NCBI RefSeq assembly: GCF_014851395.1
Contig: NW_024043372.1
Location: 14,491,559 to 14,555,558, forward strand
DNA from: Micropterus salmoides
Lineage: Eukaryota > Chordata > Actinopteri > Centrarchiformes > Centrarchidae
Length of the DNA stretch: 64,000 nt
Reading direction: 5' to 3'
A program made the position numbers and the translations under genes. Of the stretch, positions 63,401 to 64,000 are shown one piece after another (position 1 is the stretch's first letter; every line of letters starts with the position of its first letter). Under the pieces are notes generated by a model. It was not told the DNA's origin. It saw only the letters and a program-made list of their open reading frames with translations, and did no database searches.

Positions 63401-64000
63401 CTGGATGATGCCTCCCAGGAATTGGGTTAACCTTTTCAGAGAAATATGCCCAAATACAGTAGATAGTTGTGCAATGTATGTGTCAAGGTAGGGGACAGCG
63501 AAAATGTAATGTGCTGTGTAATGTAAACGGCCTTCTCAGTCACATACTGTAAATAAGTAGCAGGAGGGGTTGCTGTGCTTTTAAGGTTCAGTCAGTCAAA
63601 GGTATTTATTCATACTCCTTTTAAAGATGAGGTCTATGAGATGCCTTTACATTTTTTGGAAAGGTTCTTCTACTGTGTCAGTCAGTATCTCTTACCTGGG
63701 CTGCCATGTTTGTGTTTTAGTGTGGTGACCCGTTTAAAGAGGAGGATATCATTGTGCTCAATGGCACCAAGGAGGAGGTGGAGGAGCTTAGGGAGAAGAT
63801 GGAAGAGAGGCGGGCCAAAGCCAAAACTAAGGTGGGTTCTCATTTAAACAGAATTACAGCTAATCAACAAATCATGATATGATATTGGGTGGATAAATGG
63901 ATACATCCAATCAAACACTAATCAGAAAGATTTTTAATCGGTACATTTCCCTTCCTGTTTTAGAAATCAAAGAAGAGCAAAGCAGCTGAAGCTGTGTCCA
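34837..64000 (+). CDS. rtf2: rtf2: replication termination factor 2 homolog (multi-exon, 3' end beyond window)
   Basis: This is the gene span; the exons are listed separately. Joining seven coding segments gives one open frame starting MGCDGGTIPKRHELVKGPKK, the invariant N-terminus of vertebrate RTF2 (also called RTFDC1 or C20orf43). About 208 residues are visible against roughly 306 in human, so the C-terminal third is outside the window. The Rtf2 domain has a degenerate RING-like Cys/His set: Cys121, His132, Cys135, Cys140, Cys142, Cys157, His158 and Cys160. In yeast Rtf2 acts at programmed fork barriers. In human cells RTF2 is a replisome-associated protein removed from stalled forks by DDI1/2. 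All introns are GT-AG: introns 2 and 4 are phase 2, introns 1, 3, 5 and 6 are phase 0. Introns 4 (7.7 kb) and 5 (19.3 kb) are swollen with transposons, and intron 5 contains antisense gcnt7. The identification is very secure; the function is taken from the family. Confidence 0.97.
35276..35370 (+). CDS. rtf2: rtf2 coding exon 2 (residues 24-54 plus split Arg55)
   Basis: It follows an AG acceptor (tgtccag) and encodes VDKNAELAAKWKYCALSQEK and onward to CDLG, matching the first conserved block (YCxLSQExLRRPIVxC). It ends with AG of a split arginine codon before GTAAGA (phase 2). Confidence 0.97.
35670..36185. repeat. tandem repeat, about 3.2 copies of a 160-bp unit, in rtf2 intron 2
   Basis: The phrase CATGTCATGT followed by a variant of 'ccaaaccaatgccgaa' starts at 35701, 35864 and 36024, giving periods of 163 and 160 bp. 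Each unit also carries 'ttcattttagatttgagt' and a T-rich segment. The copies are clearly diverged, mainly in the A/T runs. Confidence 0.9.
36337..36430 (+). CDS. rtf2: rtf2 coding exon 3 (residues 55-86)
   Basis: After the acceptor tttcag it completes Arg55 and encodes LYNKDAIIEYLLDKSAER through HIRGIK. This matches the conserved U-box-like segment LYNKDAxIEFLLDKS. The donor is GTATGT (phase 0). Confidence 0.97.
36525..36664 (+). CDS. rtf2: rtf2 coding exon 4 (residues 87-132 plus split Arg133)
   Basis: The acceptor is tttgcag. It encodes DIKELNLTDNPEWEG, then a charged linker, then FICPVVGLEMNGKH, one of the most conserved RTF2 blocks. It ends with AG of a split arginine codon before GTAACA (phase 2). 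Confidence 0.97.
36665..37119 (+). other. rtf2 intron 4, left part without recognised elements
   Basis: AT-rich intronic sequence. No exon-like or transposon-like signal was recognised. Confidence 0.6.
37120..37445. mobile_element. fragment of the hAT-like family found at 51204-52173
   Basis: It shares the ordered wording 'cctcctggtcactaccatcc', 'gctaatgttaacttagatag' and 'ggggaaacaacagtctttt' with 51560-51900 (there 'cctccagtcaccaccgtcc' and so on). It is truncated on both sides, with a TTAA-class MITE starting directly after it. Confidence 0.6.
37457..38892. mobile_element. TTAA-class MITE (Kolobok/T2- or piggyBac-like), containing a nested MITE
   Basis: The ends are the perfect inverted repeat AGAGGTGGTATTATGCT, each flanked by TTAA (37457-37460 and 38889-38892). 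A TTAA target with an AGAG start fits the T2/Kolobok pattern better than piggyBac (usually CCC). A family B MITE copy (37751-38396) splits it. No transposase was found. Confidence 0.8.
37751..38396. mobile_element. MITE family B, copy 2 (inverted relative to copy 1)
   Basis: The left end is 'ctcgactcacctttgtttgg' and the right end is 'gaaaacggagcagagtcgag'. Interior phrases (tctgagaaattttgaggtga, gtcgctatgacgacc) are the reverse complement of those at 25590-25640. The insertion is inside the TTAA-class MITE. Confidence 0.65.
38893..39891 (+). other. rtf2 intron 4, stretch without recognised elements
   Basis: AT-rich intronic sequence. A 69-codon frame at 39541-39750 resembles nothing known to me. 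Confidence 0.55.
39892..41920. repeat. GC-rich fish repeat ('gggccctcgca' family) with internal duplications
   Basis: It starts 'ttaaagctgcaagcagcgtt' and 'gggcgggccctcgcac' and ends 'cgcacggtcgtgctcgggcc' and 'ctaa', a recognisable abundant teleost repeat that I cannot assign to a superfamily. A block of about 220 bp starting 'cgccacggacac' recurs at 40934 and 41366 (period 432). The terminal unit starting 'agcaaattcaataggg' is duplicated at 41821 and 41875 (period 54). Confidence 0.65.
41974..42513 (-). pseudogene. LINE ORF2 remnant, endonuclease-RT linker region
   Basis: This 179-codon open remnant has the conserved fish CR1/L2-type wording: Pro-Gly-Met-Asn-Asp preceding RSLRCVCQRTERLWK, then KDARASYFTNLI and KNPKALFETINNIV. 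It is part of a dead LINE, not a host gene. Confidence 0.8.
42748..43128 (-). pseudogene. LINE ORF2 remnant, endonuclease domain
   Basis: GLINTRSIANK, FMLLTETW, and the glycine-rich GCGGGLAVVF followed by YRPPG are the conserved N-terminal endonuclease motifs of CR1/L2/Rex1 LINEs. The frame stops before the catalytic His region, so the domain is incomplete. Confidence 0.8.
43646..43840 (-). mobile_element. tRNA-derived SINE (V-SINE-like)
   Basis: On the - strand a tRNA-like head (GGTGATGGCGCATAGATAAG, then the B-box-like GGTTCAATTC) precedes the characteristic fish tail GTCGCTTTGGATAAAAGCGT followed by CAGATAAATG. It lies directly beside the 5' end of the LINE fragment, about 0.5 kb upstream of rtf2 exon 5. 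Confidence 0.8.
44369..44447 (+). CDS. rtf2: rtf2 coding exon 5 (residues 133-159)
   Basis: The acceptor is a strong polypyrimidine tract ending tttttcag. It completes Arg133 and encodes FCYLQSCGCVFSDRAMKEVK followed by TEICHK, the zinc-binding core (CxC and CHxC). The donor is GTGAGC (phase 0). It lies 7.7 kb from exon 4 and 19.3 kb from exon 6, so gene predictors could easily miss it. Confidence 0.96.
45095..46040 (+). mobile_element. LINE 3' end (CR1/L2/Rex1-like), RT C-terminus and 3' UTR
   Basis: Broken frames carry NNLKTKEMIFDPRE-type wording, then FYSAVLESLIRYGMASWFGT, KIERLIKAEMKVMGKKDY, and the ending DPSHILHSEYNVLPSGKR. These are the classic C-terminal motifs of fish LINE reverse transcriptases. 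The 3' UTR ends 'ttcggggacaataaagttga'. It is 5' truncated, as expected for target-primed copies. Confidence 0.88.
46228..46517. mobile_element. possible solo LTR or LTR fragment
   Basis: The segment runs TGTTAG...TATAACA, has a C-rich, CT-rich middle, an AATAAA at about 46460, and a 'cttgggtctgctagccgtgc' stretch that resembles the ends of fish Ty3/gypsy-type LTRs. No flanking target-site duplication is convincing and no internal region is nearby. Confidence 0.3.
46609..46630. repeat. (AC)n microsatellite
   Basis: About 11 AC units. Confidence 0.9.
47691..48135 (-). mobile_element. piggyBac-type transposon 3' remnant
   Basis: It begins at a TTAA (47687-47690) followed by CCCTTTATAGG, a piggyBac-like terminus. 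On the - strand a transposase C-terminal cysteine-rich domain ends before it. A second TTAACCCTTTATAGG with the same upstream flank lies at 48316, in direct orientation. Confidence 0.65.
47818..48129 (-). pseudogene. piggyBac-like transposase, C-terminal cysteine-rich domain only
   Basis: A 103-codon open remnant. GTCKCCTGQKKRTVSTCIRC is followed by GGHTCKEHQVVCCKSCW, the C-x2-C...C-x2-C...C-x3-H...C-x2-C pattern of piggyBac transposase C-termini. The DDD catalytic core is absent. It is preceded by a Pro/Ala/Ser-rich linker, also typical. It is not a host gene. Confidence 0.75.
48411..48446. repeat. (GT)n microsatellite in hairpin loop
   Basis: A GT run with one interruption followed by GA units, located in the loop of the long inverted repeat. 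Confidence 0.9.
49770..49955. repeat. dispersed repeat, copy related to 52441-52555
   Basis: It shares 'tgctgttgtttgtg', 'aatgtttcttagataggctt' (there 'gattgtttcttagttaggct'), 'caatacacaatt' and 'ctgacctttaggctga' with the other copy. A 60-bp segment is present only here. The family was not identified. Confidence 0.6.
50055..50982. mobile_element. MITE with perfect GCTGTGTCTCAATTC ends
   Basis: Perfect 15-bp terminal inverted repeats bound a 928-bp segment, and the next bases (gggtactt / gcacactt) stay related. This terminus is common in fish genomes. Inside, 50640-50760 resembles the interior of MITE family B (tctcagaagtggatttagtg). No transposase frame and no clear target-site duplication were found. 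Confidence 0.7.
51204..52173. mobile_element. non-autonomous hAT-like element, CAGTGTTTCC ends
   Basis: The ends are CAGTGTTTCCCCTA at the left and CAGTGTTTCCGCTA on the opposite strand at the right. The interior includes the fish phrase 'gtttgggggtcctcccccaa'. The flanks share only a 5-bp direct repeat GTATG, so the expected 8-bp duplication is not intact. A partial second copy is at 37120-37445. Confidence 0.75.
52199..52395 (+). mobile_element. tRNA-derived SINE, internally deleted
   Basis: The head is GTGGCTCAGGAGGTAGAGCG (A-box). The tail is 'ggtgtatgaatgtgtgtgac' and 'agcactttgagtggtcg' through 'gcgctatacaagta' with a CATTTACATTTACATG end. The B-box part and middle are deleted, so the copy is dead. 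It sits 25 bp from the end of the hAT-like element. Confidence 0.85.
52441..52555. repeat. dispersed repeat, second copy of 49770-49955
   Basis: A shorter version of the unit at 49770-49955 in the same orientation. Confidence 0.6.
52556..54738. other. rtf2 intron 5 sequence, downstream of gcnt7
   Basis: AT-rich. It holds the dispersed repeat copy at 53880-54120. The gcnt7 3' UTR should lie at its right end, but no convincing poly(A) signal close to the stop was identified. Confidence 0.5.
53880..54120. repeat. dispersed repeat, copy related to 16905-17105
   Basis: It carries 'cctatccaaacgcgaccgtt' and 'aatgttaacgacatgtttat', matching the order in the other copy, plus 'gttgtttgtgtcccgtgaga' at its left, which is common in fish repeats. 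Confidence 0.4.
54739..55040 (-). CDS. gcnt7: gcnt7 coding exon 4 (residues 348-447, stop TAA)
   Basis: After the acceptor atttcag it encodes GHYVRDICIYGANDLPWIIK, then the family block MFANKFESNTYPEALDCLEQ and HRNKVLKQATVP. A less conserved tail follows, ending IRYLCPA and TAA at 54739-54741. The tail extends about 40 residues beyond the core, which is compatible with normal family variation. Confidence 0.92.
54739..58485 (-). CDS. gcnt7: gcnt7: core-2/I-branching beta-1,6-GlcNAc-transferase family member 7 (4 coding exons, complete)
   Basis: This is the gene span; the exons are listed separately. The joined frame is 447 residues, the usual GCNT length of 400-450. The layout is type II Golgi: a short basic cytosolic end (MRKLDWKK), one membrane anchor at about residues 10-26, a stem, then the Branch domain (Pfam PF02485) from about residue 100 (DYPLAFIVTVHKELELFVRL). 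Typical GCNT motifs are YCIHVDAKAPWKYRAAV, NLCGQDFPVKSNLELV, TYSPDEHYW, IRAIKWRDQEG and ICIYGANDLPWIIK. Glu305 of SPDEHYW matches the catalytic glutamate of mouse core-2 enzyme (Glu320) by position. Two N-glycosylation sequons are visible (NCS near residue 79 and NNT in the Branch domain). All introns are GT-AG (phases 0, 1, 1). The choice of GCNT7 over GCNT1/3/4 rests mainly on nesting inside rtf2. Enzymatic activity of GCNT7 is poorly characterised. Confidence 0.93.
55642..55737 (-). CDS. gcnt7: gcnt7 coding exon 3 (residues 316-347)
   Basis: This 96-nt exon encodes EAPGSHIDGGWAGDIRAIKW followed by RDQEGRVHNGCK. It matches the family block RAIKWxDxEGxxxxGCxG. The acceptor is tttgaag, with a weak pyrimidine tract, and the donor is GTACAG. 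The split codons at both ends (phase 1) restore the frame exactly with exons 2 and 4. Confidence 0.93.
57097..57838 (-). CDS. gcnt7: gcnt7 coding exon 2 (residues 69-315: main catalytic region)
   Basis: The acceptor AG at 57840-57839 follows a T-rich tract. It encodes VESYILNSCINCSNLIRDL through SPDEHYWVTVNHIK. The donor GT lies at 57096-57095, so the extra residues up to the stop at 56987 are intron. It ends one base into a codon (phase 1). Confidence 0.95.
58282..58485 (-). CDS. gcnt7: gcnt7 coding exon 1 (residues 1-68: cytosolic tail, membrane anchor, stem)
   Basis: The ATG at 58485 opens MRKLDWKKCSFLLCLGMSII, a basic start followed by a hydrophobic anchor. The exon ends KWYNHKGQ before a GT donor (phase 0). 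Cys49 (STEC) fits the first conserved GCNT cysteine. Confidence 0.92.
58486..58959 (-). promoter_or_regulatory. gcnt7: gcnt7 5' UTR / upstream region
   Basis: Sequence immediately upstream of the gcnt7 ATG on the - strand. No TATA box can be assigned with confidence. A CpG-rich patch lies further upstream at 58960-59300 and could be its promoter or a repeat. Confidence 0.3.
58960..59300. other. CpG-rich patch upstream of gcnt7
   Basis: It is unlike the AT-rich surroundings: phrases such as 'gggcgccgtcgggagccgat' and 'acgtgcgtcgcaattg' carry many CpGs. It ends in a GT/G run (poly-G at about 59281-59294). It may be a CpG island serving gcnt7 or a GC-rich mobile repeat. Open frames on both strands here match nothing known to me. 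Confidence 0.4.
59735..60132 (-). mobile_element. LINE 3' end (ORF2 C-terminus and 3' UTR)
   Basis: On the - strand it encodes RAFAVRAPRLWNSLPEEIRS followed by VNSFKSLLKTYFYRRAF, the classic C-terminal signature of fish L2/Rex1-like LINEs. The tail contains 'agtgctctacaaataaggat' and a (TTA)n run. It is 5' truncated. Confidence 0.88.
60133..63283. other. rtf2 intron 5, right part, no recognised gene
   Basis: A CT run lies near 60650-60672. Frames at 61201-61764 match nothing known to me. No transposon ends were recognised. Confidence 0.5.
63284..63365 (-). mobile_element. LINE/SINE 3' tail fragment
   Basis: On the - strand 'gtaaagtgtctttgagtgtc' and 'ctgaaaagcactatagaaat' lead into an AATGTATTATTATT end, the usual tail of fish L2-like elements. 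It lies 0.36 kb upstream of rtf2 exon 6. Confidence 0.55.
63721..63831 (+). CDS. rtf2: rtf2 coding exon 6 (residues 160-196)
   Basis: The acceptor is gttttag. It encodes CGDPFKEEDIIVLNGTKEEV and then a charged helical run ending RRAKAKTK. Its first cysteine completes the CHxC pair begun in exon 5. The donor is GTGGGT (phase 0). Confidence 0.96.
63964..64000 (+). CDS. rtf2: rtf2 coding exon 7 (partial, cut by window edge)
   Basis: The acceptor is ctgttttag. It encodes KSKKSKAAEAVS, the start of the lysine-rich C-terminal tail, which aligns with the human KKTKKPKAAESVS segment. The exon continues past the end of the window. Confidence 0.93.

Noticed and set aside
1..64000. CRISPR arrays, operons, phage or bacterial mobile systems
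   Set aside because: The window is plainly vertebrate. No regularly spaced direct repeats with unique spacers exist beyond microsatellites and the 160-bp tandem repeat.

Overview
This is a vertebrate nuclear genomic window, almost certainly from a ray-finned (teleost) fish. It is AT-rich, its exons are short and bounded by GT-AG introns, and most of its bulk is fish-type transposon debris: tRNA-derived SINEs, CR1/L2/Rex1-like LINE pieces, hAT-like, TTAA-class and foldback MITEs, and CA/GT microsatellites. The family names rest on pattern recognition, because no database search could be run.

Only two protein-coding genes are supported. On the + strand, rtf2 (replication termination factor 2) begins at 34837. 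Seven coding exons are visible: 34837-34905, 35276-35370, 36337-36430, 36525-36664, 44369-44447, 63721-63831 and 63964 onward. The gene runs off the right edge. On the - strand, wholly inside the 19.3-kb intron 5 of rtf2, lies gcnt7, a core-2/I-branching beta-1,6-N-acetylglucosaminyltransferase-like gene. Its four coding exons (58485-58282, 57838-57097, 55737-55642, 55040-54739) join into a complete 447-residue reading frame. The same nested antisense arrangement is, to my knowledge, found in human (GCNT7 within RTF2 on 20q13.31), so this is conserved microsynteny.

Layout. 1-34600: no recognisable coding exons; scattered repeats, including two copies of a roughly 1.1-kb MITE family (18327-20255 and 24984-26978) that each carry a younger insertion, a SINE with target-site duplications (16451-16770), and a foldback MITE interrupted by another MITE (29623-30262). 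34600-36664: rtf2 5' end and exons 1-4, with a roughly 160-bp tandem repeat in intron 2. 36665-44368: rtf2 intron 4, mostly nested transposons and a 3'-truncated LINE. 44448-63720: rtf2 intron 5, which holds a LINE 3' end, a long compound inverted repeat with a piggyBac transposase C-terminal remnant, several hAT-like MITEs, a SINE, gcnt7, and LINE tails. 63721-64000: rtf2 exons 6 and 7.

The two genes have no known functional link. RTF2 is a nuclear replication-fork protein and GCNT7 a predicted Golgi glycosyltransferase. What they share is position: gcnt7 transcription must run antisense through an rtf2 intron. The most interesting structures beyond the genes are the long compound inverted repeat at 47136-48952, the perfect 18-bp-stem palindrome at 26481-26520, and the hAT-like element at 19111-19904 with an exact 8-bp target-site duplication.
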